A DNA stretch of 64,000 nt from Streptomyces venezuelae (GTDB lineage: Bacteria; Actinomycetota; Actinomycetes; Streptomycetales; Streptomycetaceae): the NCBI RefSeq assembly GCF_008642335.1, contig NZ_CP029191.1:1736001-1800000 (forward strand), in the 5' to 3' direction. Under the pieces are notes generated by a model. It saw only the letters and a list, made by a program, of their open reading frames with translations, was not told the DNA's origin and made no database searches. A program made the translations under genes and the position numbers. Below are positions 32,771 to 40,859 of this stretch, piece after piece. Position 1 is the stretch's first letter, and each line of letters starts with the position of its first letter.

Positions 32771-33454
32771 CTATCCCCGCTGATCCCCGGAACCCGGCTC
32801 GTCGCCGGAGAACCGCGCCAACTCCGCCTGGAAATGGTCGAGTCGCGCCTGGAGGAGCGCGGCCTCCGCCATCAGCTCGGGCATCCCGAGCCCCGGGAGC
32901 CCGTCCCCGGTCGCGGGCGGATCCGCCGCGACGACCGTCACCCCCTCCCCCGCGAGCCGCGCGAACCCCGCGACGGACCGCGCCTGCCGCCCGCCCCGGC
33001 ACCGCCCGCACACCCCCTCGACGACCCGCCACCCGGGCCTGCCCCAGCCGGCGTCGGCGAGCAGCGTGGCGGCGGCGCCGCAGCCGCACGGCGGCAGGGT
33101 GACGTGGCGCACCCGCTGGCGCGCGTACCGGAAGCCGCGCTCGAACCGTATGTAGGCGCCGAGCACGGTCACTTCGAGGAGCACGGCCCCGCGGTGCCCG
33201 GCGGTGCACAGGAGGGCCTCGGCGGTCGTCCGGTCGTGGACGCAGTGGAAGCCGCAGTCGCAGCGGCGGTGCGGGGCGCGGTGCCTCCTGCCGTAGACGC
33301 AGGCGGCCTCGGCGAGGACTCCGTAGGGCAGGGCCGCGCCGAGGGAGACGCCGGTGAAGCCCGCCCGGGTGCCGTCGTGGGACAGCACCGGGCGGGCGAT
33401 CTTGTATCCGGTGGGCGGCTCCGTCGGGTGTTCCTCGGGGAGCCGCAGCCTCAT
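32771..33454 (-). CDS. Cysteine/histidine-rich hypothetical protein
   Basis: A 227-residue protein, probably zinc-binding: RRCDCGFHCVH (three Cys, flanking His) near residue 68, PPCGCGA and CGRCRGG form a second set. Between them is a beta-rich core (GAVLLEVTVLGAYIRFERGF). The C-terminus is helical (PELMAEAALLQARLDHFQAEL). The ATG overlaps the stop of the 60-residue gene upstream (33451-33454). I recall the pair from other Streptomyces without a function. Zinc-ribbon-like cysteines suggest binding to nucleic acid or protein. No signal peptide or membrane helix. Confidence 0.75.
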   Translation of the reverse strand: MRLRLPEEHPTEPPTGYKIARPVLSHDGTRAGFTGVSLGAALPYGVLAEAACVYGRRHRAPHRRCDCGFHCVHDRTTAEALLCTAGHRGAVLLEVTVLGAYIRFERGFRYARQRVRHVTLPPCGCGAAATLLADAGWGRPGWRVVEGVCGRCRGGRQARSVAGFARLAGEGVTVVAADPPATGDGLPGLGMPELMAEAALLQARLDHFQAELARFSGDEPGSGDQRG

Positions 33455-33633
33455 CGGACGGCCGCGGCCTCGACGCCGACTCCGGCCGCGACGCCGACTC
33501 CGGTCTCGACCGCGGCCCCGGTCTCGACGCGGGCCTCGGTCTCGACCGGGGTCCGCTGCTCCGGGGCGGGCTCCTCGTGCCGCGACGGACGCTCTTCGGC
33601 GATTCCGGTGGAGAGTGCCTTGCCGAGCCTCAT
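33451..33633 (-). CDS. 60-residue protein coupled to the Cys-rich gene
   Basis: A small protein (MRLGKALSTGIAEERPSRHE at the N-terminus) with an acidic-basic middle and a low-complexity Val/Glu/Ala/Gly tail (VETEARVETGAAVETGVGV). AGGAGGCGTC directly before the ATG is an excellent ribosome site, and its TGA overlaps the ATG of the next gene, so it is almost certainly translated. The repetitive tail comes from tandem hexamers in the DNA. Function unknown. It probably acts with or secures translation of the Cys-rich protein. Confidence 0.72.
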   Translation of the reverse strand: MRLGKALSTGIAEERPSRHEEPAPEQRTPVETEARVETGAAVETGVGVAAGVGVEAAAVR

Positions 33634-33794
33634 GACGCCTCCTAGGGACCGACTGTCCCGCCATAGTGGCCTACATGGGGGCGAGTTGGCACCAGTGCAT
33701 GCCGAGTCCCGACGCGCTCCTCGTAGCGCTCCTGTCCATTACCTCGTAGAAGAATTAAGTGGAGCTTCAGCGTCGGCGCACCGAGACTGCTGCC

Positions 33795-34679
33795 ATGACC
33801 TCCCGAACCGCGGCGCCCTTCGGCCGCGCCCTCTGCGCGATGATCACCCCCTTCACCGCCGCGGGCTCCCTCGACCTCGACGGCGCACGGCACCTCGCCG
33901 ACCACCTCGTGTCGCGGGGCTGCGACGGGCTCGTCCTGTCCGGCACGACCGGCGAGTCGCCGACCACCTCCGACGCCGAGAAGGCGGCTCTCATCCGGGC
34001 CGTGGCCGATACGGTCGGCGACCGCGCCGCCATCGTCGCGGGCGTCGGCAGCAACGACACCCGGCACGCCGTCGAGCAGGCGCGGGAGGCCGAGAAGGCG
34101 GGCGCCGACGGCCTGTTGGTGCTCACCCCGTCCTACAGCCTGCCGCCGCAGGACGCCGTCGAGGCCCACTTCCGCACGGTGGCCGACAGCTGCGGGCTGC
34201 CCGTGCTGCTCTACGACATCCCGGGCCGCACCGGCACCCGCATCGCGACGGAGACGGTGCTGCGGCTCGCGGACCACCCGCGCGTCGTCGGCGTGAAGGA
34301 CTGCGCGTACGACATCCTCGGCAGCCAGAAGGTCATCTCCCGCACGGACCTGGCGTACTACGCGGGCTGCGACGAGTTCAACCTCGCGCTGTACGCGGTG
34401 GGCGGCGCGGGCTGCGTCAGCACCGTGGCCAACGTGCTCCCCGGCCGCCCCCGCGAGATCTTCGACGCGTTCGACGCCGGTGACACGGAGGGCGCGCGCC
34501 GGGCGCAGCTGGCCGCGACCCCGCTGATCGAGGCGATGATGGCGTCGGGCCTGCCGGGCGCCGTCACGGCGAAGGCGCTGCTCGGCGCGCTCGGTCTGCC
34601 GTCGGGTCCGGTACGGGCACCGCTGCTGCCCGCCGGCCGTGAGGCGACCGACGGGCTGCTCGCCGCGTACGGGGGGTGA
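33795..34679 (+). CDS. dapA: 4-hydroxy-tetrahydrodipicolinate synthase
   Basis: A 294-residue (beta/alpha)8 aldolase that condenses pyruvate with aspartate semialdehyde in lysine/diaminopimelate synthesis. The motifs are GTTGESPT, active-site Tyr140 in LLYDIPGRT and Schiff-base Lys168 in GVKDCAYD. The ATG at 33795 is used; a GTG at 33759 would add 12 residues. Neither has a strong ribosome site. dapD lies 3.5 kb away on the other strand, so lysine genes are loosely clustered. Its stop directly abuts the stop of the convergent 34680-35906 gene (TGA|TCA, no spacer). Confidence 0.9.
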   Translation: MTSRTAAPFGRALCAMITPFTAAGSLDLDGARHLADHLVSRGCDGLVLSGTTGESPTTSDAEKAALIRAVADTVGDRAAIVAGVGSNDTRHAVEQAREAEKAGADGLLVLTPSYSLPPQDAVEAHFRTVADSCGLPVLLYDIPGRTGTRIATETVLRLADHPRVVGVKDCAYDILGSQKVISRTDLAYYAGCDEFNLALYAVGGAGCVSTVANVLPGRPREIFDAFDAGDTEGARRAQLAATPLIEAMMASGLPGAVTAKALLGALGLPSGPVRAPLLPAGREATDGLLAAYGG

Positions 34680-35906
34680 TCAGCGCTTCGCGAAGATCGG
34701 CGTCCAGCGCCCGACGCGGTCGGCCTTCGAGGAGCGGTAGCCGCTGAGCGGGACGGTCTTCTTGCTCCCGATGGTGACCAGGACGAGCCGGTTGCGGTAC
34801 TCGCTCGTGCCGGGGGCGATGTCCCAGGCGATGAGCCGCTTGTCGTCGGCCCAGGCGAGCAGCTGCTGACCGGGGATCTTGGCGACCCGCTTGCCGGTGA
34901 GGGGGTCGAGGACCTCCGTGGCGGTGGTCTTTGCCCCGCCCGCGAAGTCGCCCGCGGCGAGCTTCCCGTTCGGGGAGAGGCGCGCGTCGACGTGCCAGGC
35001 CAGGTGCCTCTCCCGCGGCGGGGGGCTCTTCTTCCGTCCCCGGAAGTCGTAGTACTGCTGGGCGGGTTCGCGGATGCGGCCCGTGTAGACCAGCGAGCCG
35101 TCCCGGCTGAAGTCGAAGTCCTGCCGGGTGTTGATGTCCGCGAGACCCCACCCGCCGCGCTTGGTCTTCACCTCGCTCCAACCGCCGTCCCCCGAGGCCA
35201 CGTCGAGGACGTAGAAGCCGGTCCTTGTGGGGTCGGCGGGGCCCGGCTCCTCGTGCTTGCCGTCGTTGATCGGCCGGTCGCCGTCGAGCCGGTCGGGGTT
35301 CTCGGCGTACGTCGTGGCGACGAGCTTCCTGCCGTCGGGCGAGAACTCGACGCCGCCGACCCCGTGCCGCACGGGGAGCCACCGGTCGACCTTGCCGGTG
35401 ATCAGGTTCAGCAGGCCGATCCTCTTGACGGGGAGCCCTTGCTCCAGGACGGCGGCGGTCCGCATGCCGGGCGCGACGTCGACCCAGGACCAGCGGGCGT
35501 CCTCGCGGTAGGTGCCGGTCTTCTGGTCGAGCAGCCGGTAGGTACGGGTGACGATGGCGTCGCCGTCGGGCTGCTTGACGTCCTTGCTCGTGCTGTACGC
35601 GGCGAGCGCCGTGCCGCCCGCGGCGATCAGCTCGCGCGGCGGTGTCTGGCCGGGGTGGGCGATGACGTCGTCGGTCTGCGACGCACTGGCCGGGCGCGGG
35701 CCCCGCTCGTCGGAGTCGGAGTGGATGGCGGGCACCGCCACGCCCACGACGGCGGCCGTGGCCACGGCGAGCGCGGCGCCCACCGTCGTCCGGTTCCTGC
35801 GCCGCCGGCGCACGGCCAGCACACGGTCGGCGAAATCGCCCGGCACGGGCGGCCCTTGGTCCGCCTGCTCCCGCAGCGACTCGCGCACCAGTTCTGCCAC
35901 GTTCAC
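34680..35906 (-). CDS. Membrane-anchored partner of SigE-type sigma factor (propeller domain)
   Basis: A 408-residue protein starting at GTG 35906, which overlaps the sigma factor stop (GTGA, 35903-35906) and follows GGAGGTATC. A cytoplasmic N-terminus (VAELVRESLREQADQGP...RVLAVRRRRRNR) precedes one membrane helix (TVGAALAVATAAVVGVAV). The long extracellular part contains beta-propeller-like repeats (VEFSPDGRKLVATTY, DFSRDGSLVYTG, ARLSPNGKLAAGDFAGG). The arrangement suggests it regulates the sigma factor from the membrane, like the partner proteins of SigE/Sig-family factors in Streptomyces. Direct binding is inferred, not seen. Confidence 0.8.
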   Translation of the reverse strand: MNVAELVRESLREQADQGPPVPGDFADRVLAVRRRRRNRTTVGAALAVATAAVVGVAVPAIHSDSDERGPRPASASQTDDVIAHPGQTPPRELIAAGGTALAAYSTSKDVKQPDGDAIVTRTYRLLDQKTGTYREDARWSWVDVAPGMRTAAVLEQGLPVKRIGLLNLITGKVDRWLPVRHGVGGVEFSPDGRKLVATTYAENPDRLDGDRPINDGKHEEPGPADPTRTGFYVLDVASGDGGWSEVKTKRGGWGLADINTRQDFDFSRDGSLVYTGRIREPAQQYYDFRGRKKSPPPRERHLAWHVDARLSPNGKLAAGDFAGGAKTTATEVLDPLTGKRVAKIPGQQLLAWADDKRLIAWDIAPGTSEYRNRLVLVTIGSKKTVPLSGYRSSKADRVGRWTPIFAKR

Positions 35907-36472
35907 GGTGATACCTCCATGGGCGAGAAGTCGCGGGAGTGGGGGGAAGCCTCGGCGGGGCCGGACCGGTCGAGCTGCGCGAGCTCGGGCGCGAGGCCGC
36001 GGAGCCGGGCGAGCGAGCGGTGCGTGGTGCTGCGCACCGTGCCGACGGAGCAGCCGAGCACGGCGGCGACCTCCGCCTCCGGCAGGTCCTCGTAGTAGCG
36101 CAGGACGAGTACGGTCCGCTGCCGCGCGGTGAGCTTGGCGAGGGCCCCGCGCATCACGATGCGCAGCTCCGCCGCGGCCGTGCCGTCCCCCGACGCGGCA
36201 CGCTCCGGCGGTTCGGCGACGGCCAGTTCGCGCCGCGGCCACTTCAGCCGCCACCGGCCGACCTGCTGCCGGTACAGGATCCGGCGTACGTACGCCTCCG
36301 GCTCGTCGATCCGCTGCCACCGCCCGGCCGCCTTGACGAGCGCGTTCTGCAGCAGGTCCTCGCCCGCGTGCCGGTCGCCCCCGCTGAGCAGTACGGCGGT
36401 CTTCAGCAGCGCCGACGATCTGGTCGCCACGAATTCCCGGAAACTGTCCTGCTCATGGGCATCCATCGTCAC
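35903..36472 (-). CDS. SigE-family extracytoplasmic RNA polymerase sigma factor
   Basis: A 189-residue ECF sigma factor. Region 2 is seen as FREFVATRSSALLKTAVLL, DRHAGEDLLQNALVKAAGRW and YVRRILYRQQVGRWR. Region 4 is LTARQRTVLVLRYYEDLPEA followed by VAAVLGCSVGTVRSTTHRSL, diagnostic of the SigE (SCO/Streptomyces SigE-like, TIGR02983) family. The start is GTG at 36472 with GGGAG before it; an ATG six bases later is possible. It is translationally coupled to the membrane partner. Target promoters are unknown. Confidence 0.92.
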   Translation of the reverse strand: MTMDAHEQDSFREFVATRSSALLKTAVLLSGGDRHAGEDLLQNALVKAAGRWQRIDEPEAYVRRILYRQQVGRWRLKWPRRELAVAEPPERAASGDGTAAAELRIVMRGALAKLTARQRTVLVLRYYEDLPEAEVAAVLGCSVGTVRSTTHRSLARLRGLAPELAQLDRSGPAEASPHSRDFSPMEVSP

Positions 36473-36575
36473 CTTCGCTCCCTGGTGGGCCTGTTGCCCT
36501 CCCGCATGGATGAGGACGGGTCCGGAGGGCCCCCGCTATGCCTCTCCGGCGCGGAAAGTTGACGGGCGAAGAAAA

Positions 36576-36610
36576 CGGAGCGGCCACCCCGTGAAGGGGT
36601 GGCCGCTCCG
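36576..36610 (-). terminator. Perfect hairpin terminator
   Basis: CGGAGCGGCCACCCC (36576-36590), loop GTGAA, and its exact inverted copy at 36596-36610 make a 15-base perfect stem 14 bases after the lipoprotein stop. It ends the dapD-lipoprotein transcript and insulates the sigma operon. On the minus strand the stem is followed by TTTTC. Confidence 0.85.
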
Positions 36611-36623
36611 GTCGAGGTGCGCG

Positions 36624-37232
36624 TCAGCGTGGAGCGGGGAACCCCGCCGCCTTGGTCCAGCGCAGCGTGTCGCTGCCCCGGCTGAACGTGACCTTCTTGC
36701 CTCCGGGGGCGACGACGATCTTCTCCCAGCCGTCGAAGTCCTTGGTGAGGTGCTTGTCCCACGTGGTCAGCGGGCCCACGGCCACCGCGGCGACCGACTC
36801 GGTCGGCGGCTCGCCGTCCGCGCAGTACGTGCCGAAGTCACCGAAGGCCGCGACCGTGCCGTCCTTGGCCTTGAGCGTGATGCCCTGGCAGGCGTCGGTC
36901 TTCGTCCCGTACACGAGGGCCGGCTTGGACCAGCCCTTCGCGCGGGGGCTGTAGTCCTGCACGAACAGGCCCTTGCCGCGCATGTAGTGCATGGCCACGC
37001 GGCGCCCGTCGGCGAGCTTGATCTGCGCGTTGAACGGGCTGGGGCTGCCGCTCCAGGGGATGTCGCTCTTGCGCAGCGGGTGGCCGTGGTCGCCGGTGGC
37101 CGCGCGACTCGCCTGGTGTGCGCCGCCGCGGACGTCGTCGCGGGGCTGGCCCACGCTCTGTCCGCACCCGGCCACCAGGCCGAGCACCGCGGCGGCGCCG
37201 ACGGCCAGTGCCCTCGCACCCGTTCTGTTCAT
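36624..37232 (-). CDS. Putative lipoprotein
   Basis: A 202-residue exported lipoprotein. The signal peptide (ALAVGAAAVLGLV) ends in the lipobox LVAG-Cys23. The mature part shows no family I recognise; it has a beta-rich character (ADGRRVAMHYMRGKGLFVQD, KPALVYGTKTDACQG, WEKIVVAPGGKKVTFSRGSD) and two further Cys (DACQG, TYCADG) probably forming a disulfide. It follows dapD by 35 bases on the same strand and is closed by a strong terminator. Function unknown. Confidence 0.8.
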   Translation of the reverse strand: MNRTGARALAVGAAAVLGLVAGCGQSVGQPRDDVRGGAHQASRAATGDHGHPLRKSDIPWSGSPSPFNAQIKLADGRRVAMHYMRGKGLFVQDYSPRAKGWSKPALVYGTKTDACQGITLKAKDGTVAAFGDFGTYCADGEPPTESVAAVAVGPLTTWDKHLTKDFDGWEKIVVAPGGKKVTFSRGSDTLRWTKAAGFPAPR

Positions 37233-37267
37233 GTCGTTCCCCCTGAAACTGCGTTGGTCGGTGGCGA

Positions 37268-38257
37268 CTAGTTGTGGCTGTGCAGTACGTCGTTCAGCCC
37301 GCCCCACACCGCGTTGTTCGGGCGGGCCTCGACGGCGCCGGTGACCGAGTTGCGGCGGAAGAGGATGTTCGAGGCGCCGGAGAGCTCGCGGGCCTTGACG
37401 ATCTGTCCGTCGGGCATGGTCACGCGCGTGCCCGCGGTGACGTACAGGCCGGCCTCGACGACGCACTCGTCGCCGAGCGCGATGCCCACGCCCGCCTCGG
37501 CACCGACCAGGCAGCGCTCGCCGATGACGATGCGCACGTTGCCGCCGCCGGAGAGCGTGCCCATGGTGGACGCGCCGCCGCCGATGTCCGAGCCGTTGCC
37601 CACGACGACACCGGCGGAGATGCGGCCCTCGACCATGGAGGTGCCGAGCGTGCCCGCGTTGAAGTTCACGAAGCCCTCGTGCATGACCGTGGTGCCCTCG
37701 GCGAGGTGCGCGCCGAGCCGCACGCGGTCGGCGTCGGCGATGCGGACGCCCTTCGGCGTGACGTAGTCCGTCATGCGCGGGAACTTGTCGATGGACGTCA
37801 CCGCGAGGTGGAGGCCCTCGGCGCGGGCGTTGAGGCGCACCTTCTCGACGTCGTCGACGGCGACCGGGCCGAGCGAGGTCCACGCGACGTTGGCGAGGAA
37901 GGCGAACTGGCCGTCGAGGTTCACGCCGTGCGGCTTGACCAGGCGGTGCGAAAGCAGGTGCAGGCGCAGGTAGACGTCGTGCGCGTCCAGCGGCTTGTCG
38001 TCGAGGGACCCGATGACCGTACGGACCGCGATGATCTCCACGCCACGGCGGGCGTCAGGGCCGATGGCCTTGGCGGCGCCCTCACCGAGCAGTTCCACGG
38101 CGCGCTCGGCGGTGAGCCGCTCGCTGCCGGCGGGGCCCGGCTCGGCGGCGAGCTCGGGGGCGGGGAACCAGGTGTCGAGAACGGTGCCGTCGGCGGTGAC
38201 GGTGGCGAGGCCTGCGGCGACGGCGCCGGTGGTGCGGGAAGCGTTCGTGTCGGTCAT
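37268..38257 (-). CDS. dapD: Tetrahydrodipicolinate N-succinyltransferase
   Basis: A 329-residue trimeric acyltransferase of the actinobacterial DapD type, catalysing succinyl-CoA + tetrahydrodipicolinate to N-succinyl-L-2-amino-6-ketopimelate in lysine/peptidoglycan synthesis. The C-terminal left-handed beta-helix hexapeptide repeats are visible: [77 protein letters not shown]. The N-terminal domain has [15 protein letters not shown]. It lies 9 bases after the MFS gene and may be cotranscribed with it. Its succinyl specificity is inferred from the family. Confidence 0.93.
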   Translation of the reverse strand: MTDTNASRTTGAVAAGLATVTADGTVLDTWFPAPELAAEPGPAGSERLTAERAVELLGEGAAKAIGPDARRGVEIIAVRTVIGSLDDKPLDAHDVYLRLHLLSHRLVKPHGVNLDGQFAFLANVAWTSLGPVAVDDVEKVRLNARAEGLHLAVTSIDKFPRMTDYVTPKGVRIADADRVRLGAHLAEGTTVMHEGFVNFNAGTLGTSMVEGRISAGVVVGNGSDIGGGASTMGTLSGGGNVRIVIGERCLVGAEAGVGIALGDECVVEAGLYVTAGTRVTMPDGQIVKARELSGASNILFRRNSVTGAVEARPNNAVWGGLNDVLHSHN

Positions 38258-38266
38258 GGGTGAAAC

Positions 38267-39535
38267 CTAACCGGAGGTGCGCCGCGCGGGCGAACCGGTC
38301 TCAAGGTCCGGGCCGGCCACGGTGCCGCCCGCGGCCACGGCTGCGGGCACCGCCGCGGAGGGCTGTCGCGCGCGGCCCCGGCCCGCCGCGAGGACCAGGC
38401 ATCCCGCCGCCCCCGCGACCGCCGCGCAGACCGGCCACAGCAGCCCCGGCGCCACGGAGTAGAGCGCCCCGCCGAGCGGTGCCGACAGCACGACGCCGCT
38501 GACCGAGACGCCCGAGTACAGGCTCTGGAAGCGGCCCTGCACGTGCGCGGGCGCGTGGTCGGCGACGTACGCGGTGGCCGGGGTCTTGTAGAGGATCTCC
38601 CCCGCGGTGAGCAGCAGCATCATCGCCACGGCGGTGCCGAGCCCGGTGCCGAGGGCGAGCACGGCGCAGCCCGCGCCGACGAGCAGCAGGCCGGAGCCGA
38701 TGATGCGCAGCGGTGCCCGGTCGCGCAGGGCGAGGGTGGCGGGGAGTTCGAGGAGCAGGATGACGCCGCCGTTGATCGCGAGAAGCCATCCGTAGACGCC
38801 GGTGCCGAGTCCGTGCCGGTCGAGGTCGACGGGGAGGGTCGAGTACTGCTGCCGGTAGACGAGGTCGGTGAGGAGGATGGCGACGAGGAGGACGAGGACG
38901 GTGGGCCGCTCGCGCAGGGTGGCGAAGACCCCCTGCCGCGGCCCTTCCTTGGCCTCCGCGCGGTCCGCTCCGGTGCGGGCGGCACCGCGGGCGGGCAGGA
39001 TCCGCGCGGCGTACCCGGCGAAGATCAGCGTGCCGATGCCGTCGATGACGAAGAGCCAGGTGTACGACGTGTGGGCGATGAGGAGCGCGCCGAGCGGGGG
39101 TCCGACGGTGAAGCCCGCGTTGCCCGCGAACCGGTGCACCGCGAACCCCTGACGGCGGGCGCCCTCCGGCACGGACACGGCGACGAGGGCGCCGGTGGCG
39201 GCGCGCACGCAGCCGCCCGCGTACTGGCTCAGCGGCGGCACGACGTACAGCAGCTCGACCGGCAGGAACGGCAGCGCCAGCACGCCCGCGCCGCCGATCA
39301 GCGATCCGGCGAGCAGGACGCGCCGGTGGCCGGAGCGGTCGCCGAACCAGCCGCCGGTGAAGTTGCCCACGACCATGCCGACGCCGCCGATGCCGCTGAT
39401 CAGTCCGGCCTGGGCGACGGGGAGGCCGCGTTCGTCCGTCAGGTAGACGAAGAAGTAGACGAAGGTGAAGGCGACGACCATGTTGAAGAACTGACCGGCG
39501 GCGAGCAGCCACACGGTCCTCGGCACATCACGCAC
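38267..39535 (-). CDS. MFS transporter (MdtH/exporter-like)
   Basis: A 422-residue major facilitator with about twelve helices. The N-terminal signature is FNMVVAFTFVYFFVYLTDE, followed by GGWFGDRSGHRRVLLAG, the loop 2-3 motif of drug/H+ antiporters. The C-terminal tail is Ala/Gly-rich. GTG at 39535 (after GGGGGGCGAC) was chosen; a hairpin lies 22 bases upstream in the leader. It is divergent from an HxlR-peroxiredoxin regulator gene, which may control it. The substrate is unknown. Confidence 0.9.
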   Translation of the reverse strand: MRDVPRTVWLLAAGQFFNMVVAFTFVYFFVYLTDERGLPVAQAGLISGIGGVGMVVGNFTGGWFGDRSGHRRVLLAGSLIGGAGVLALPFLPVELLYVVPPLSQYAGGCVRAATGALVAVSVPEGARRQGFAVHRFAGNAGFTVGPPLGALLIAHTSYTWLFVIDGIGTLIFAGYAARILPARGAARTGADRAEAKEGPRQGVFATLRERPTVLVLLVAILLTDLVYRQQYSTLPVDLDRHGLGTGVYGWLLAINGGVILLLELPATLALRDRAPLRIIGSGLLLVGAGCAVLALGTGLGTAVAMMLLLTAGEILYKTPATAYVADHAPAHVQGRFQSLYSGVSVSGVVLSAPLGGALYSVAPGLLWPVCAAVAGAAGCLVLAAGRGRARQPSAAVPAAVAAGGTVAGPDLETGSPARRTSG

Positions 39536-39556
39536 GTCGCCCCCCGGCAGATCGGT

Positions 39557-39580
39557 GGACCGCCCCCTCAGGGGCGGTCC
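39557..39580. other. Perfect hairpin in the divergent MFS/HxlR region
   Basis: GGACCGCCCC-CTCA-GGGGCGGTCC, a 10-base perfect stem with a 4-base loop. It lies in the 5' leader of the MFS gene or between the promoters, where a terminator is not expected. It might be an attenuator-like structure or a regulator site. Confidence 0.5.
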
Positions 39581-39597
39581 GCAGCCCCCAGGGGTCA

Positions 39598-39612
39598 GTT
39601 CCTTTTGGGAAC
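39598..39612. promoter_or_regulatory. Candidate operator for the HxlR-type regulator
   Basis: GTTCC-TTTTG-GGAAC is an inverted repeat centred 21 bases before the first ATG of the HxlR-peroxiredoxin gene, and 70 bases from the divergent MFS start. HxlR regulators bind short dyads in the divergent promoters next to their own genes. Confidence 0.45.
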
Positions 39613-39625
39613 GGACTATGTCAGC

Positions 39626-40525
39626 ATGTGCGTCATGGCGCAACGGACCCGACTCGACGACGACCACTGCGCGATCGCGCAGGCCCTGGACGTCGTGGGC
39701 GACTGGTGGACCCTGCTGATCGTGCGCGACGCGGCGCGGGGGGTGCGCCGCTTCGACGAGATGCAGCGCGAACTGGGCGTGTCCCGCAAGGTGTTGAGCG
39801 AGCGGCTGAAGCTCCTGGTGGAGGCGGACGTCGTCACGCGCGTCCCGTACCAGGACCGCCCGGTGCGCCATGAGTACCGCCTGACGCCACGCGGCCGCGC
39901 GCTGCTGCCCGTCCTGGTCGCCCTCCAGGACTGGGGGGACACATGGGTTCTGGGAGAGGGAGAGACGATGGCGACGGCGGCGGAGACCTCACGGGAGGCG
40001 CAGCGGGTGCACGCGCTGCTCGGCACGCGCCTGCCGGAGCTGCGGCTCGTGGGCCACGACGGGGAGCTGCTCGACCCGGTGGCCACGGACACGCCGTTCA
40101 CGGTCCTGTACTGCTTCCCCGGCGCGTACGCCCGCAAGGACGCCTACCCGCCGGGCTGGGCCCGGATTCCCGGCGCGCGCGGTTGCACGCTGGAGTCCTG
40201 CTCGTACCGCGACCAGCTGGCGGAGTTCACCGCGGCGGGCGCGACGGTGCACGGGGTGTCGTCGCAGCGCCCGGACGAACAGCGGGCGTTCGCGGAGAAG
40301 GAGGGCCTGCGCTTCCCGCTCCTCTCGGACGCGGACCTGGCCCTCACGGCGGCTCTGCGCCTGCCGACGTTCCGCGCGGCGGGGGTGAGCCGTCTGAAGC
40401 GCCTGACGCTGGTGCTCGACGGCGACCGGACCGTCCGTGACGTGCAGTACCCGATCACGGACGTCACGGCGAGCGTCGAGGCGGCGCTGCGGACGGTCAG
40501 GGGCCTCGCGTCCCGCTCCGGCTGA
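39626..40525 (+). CDS. HxlR winged-helix/peroxiredoxin fusion protein
   Basis: A 299-residue fusion. Residues about 10-105 are an HxlR-type winged helix: CAIAQALDVVGDWWTLLIVRD, RRFDEMQRELGVSRKVLSER, and RPVRHEYRLTPRG. Residues about 125-290 are an AhpC/Bcp-like peroxiredoxin: LPELRLVGHDG, FTVLYCFPGAYARKD, GARGCTLESCSYRDQL (Cys187 and Cys192, a CxxxxC pair as in Bcp), GVSSQRPDEQRAFAEKEG. Peroxide may thus be sensed by the enzyme domain in the same polypeptide as the DNA-binding domain. Start at 39626 or 39635. An in-frame ATG at 39968 behind GGGAGAGGGAGAGACG could also produce the peroxiredoxin alone. Confidence 0.88.
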   Translation: MCVMAQRTRLDDDHCAIAQALDVVGDWWTLLIVRDAARGVRRFDEMQRELGVSRKVLSERLKLLVEADVVTRVPYQDRPVRHEYRLTPRGRALLPVLVALQDWGDTWVLGEGETMATAAETSREAQRVHALLGTRLPELRLVGHDGELLDPVATDTPFTVLYCFPGAYARKDAYPPGWARIPGARGCTLESCSYRDQLAEFTAAGATVHGVSSQRPDEQRAFAEKEGLRFPLLSDADLALTAALRLPTFRAAGVSRLKRLTLVLDGDRTVRDVQYPITDVTASVEAALRTVRGLASRSG

Positions 40526-40542
40526 GGGTGCGCGCCGGAGCG
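40514..40542 (+). terminator. Hairpin over the end of the HxlR-peroxiredoxin gene
   Basis: CGCTCCGGC at 40514-40522 and GCCGGAGCG at 40534-40542 are exact inverted copies with an 11-base loop that contains the stop codon. It probably terminates transcription of the fusion gene. Confidence 0.55.
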
Positions 40543-40583
40543 GAACGAGCGAGTGACACCGCATCACGCATGACGCGCCGCAT

Positions 40584-40859
40584 TCACTGGGACTGCGCGC
40601 GCTCCCGCATGAAACGCAGCCCGAAGAAAACCATTCCCGCTGCTCCGGCCACCGCCGCGACGACACACAGCACGACCGCCCACTGAGCCAATTCCCGAGT
40701 CATCCAGAGAAGGCCTACGGCGACCAATGCAAGAGAGAGCAGAAATCGTTCGCCATTTCCCGGAGCACGTCCGGAAGCGCGTCCGGGAGTGCGGCTCTCG
40801 TTCAGTCCCTTGTCGCGGTGCACGAGTACTTGACGCCCTTCATTTTGATGGTCCGCCAT
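40584..40859 (-). CDS. Small membrane protein overlapping the upstream secreted-protein gene
   Basis: A 91-residue protein with a polar N-terminal half and two hydrophobic helices (LLSLALVAVGLLWM and WAVVLCVVAAVAGAAGMVFF). The ATG at 40859 lies 58 bases inside the preceding gene (40802-41290) in another frame, with GGTGGGGGTG just before. A GTG at 40823 is an alternative that shortens the overlap. No family recognised. It is in a stretch of lower gene density that looks accessory, so I give moderate weight to the start. Confidence 0.6.
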   Translation of the reverse strand: MADHQNEGRQVLVHRDKGLNESRTPGRASGRAPGNGERFLLSLALVAVGLLWMTRELAQWAVVLCVVAAVAGAAGMVFFGLRFMRERAQSQ

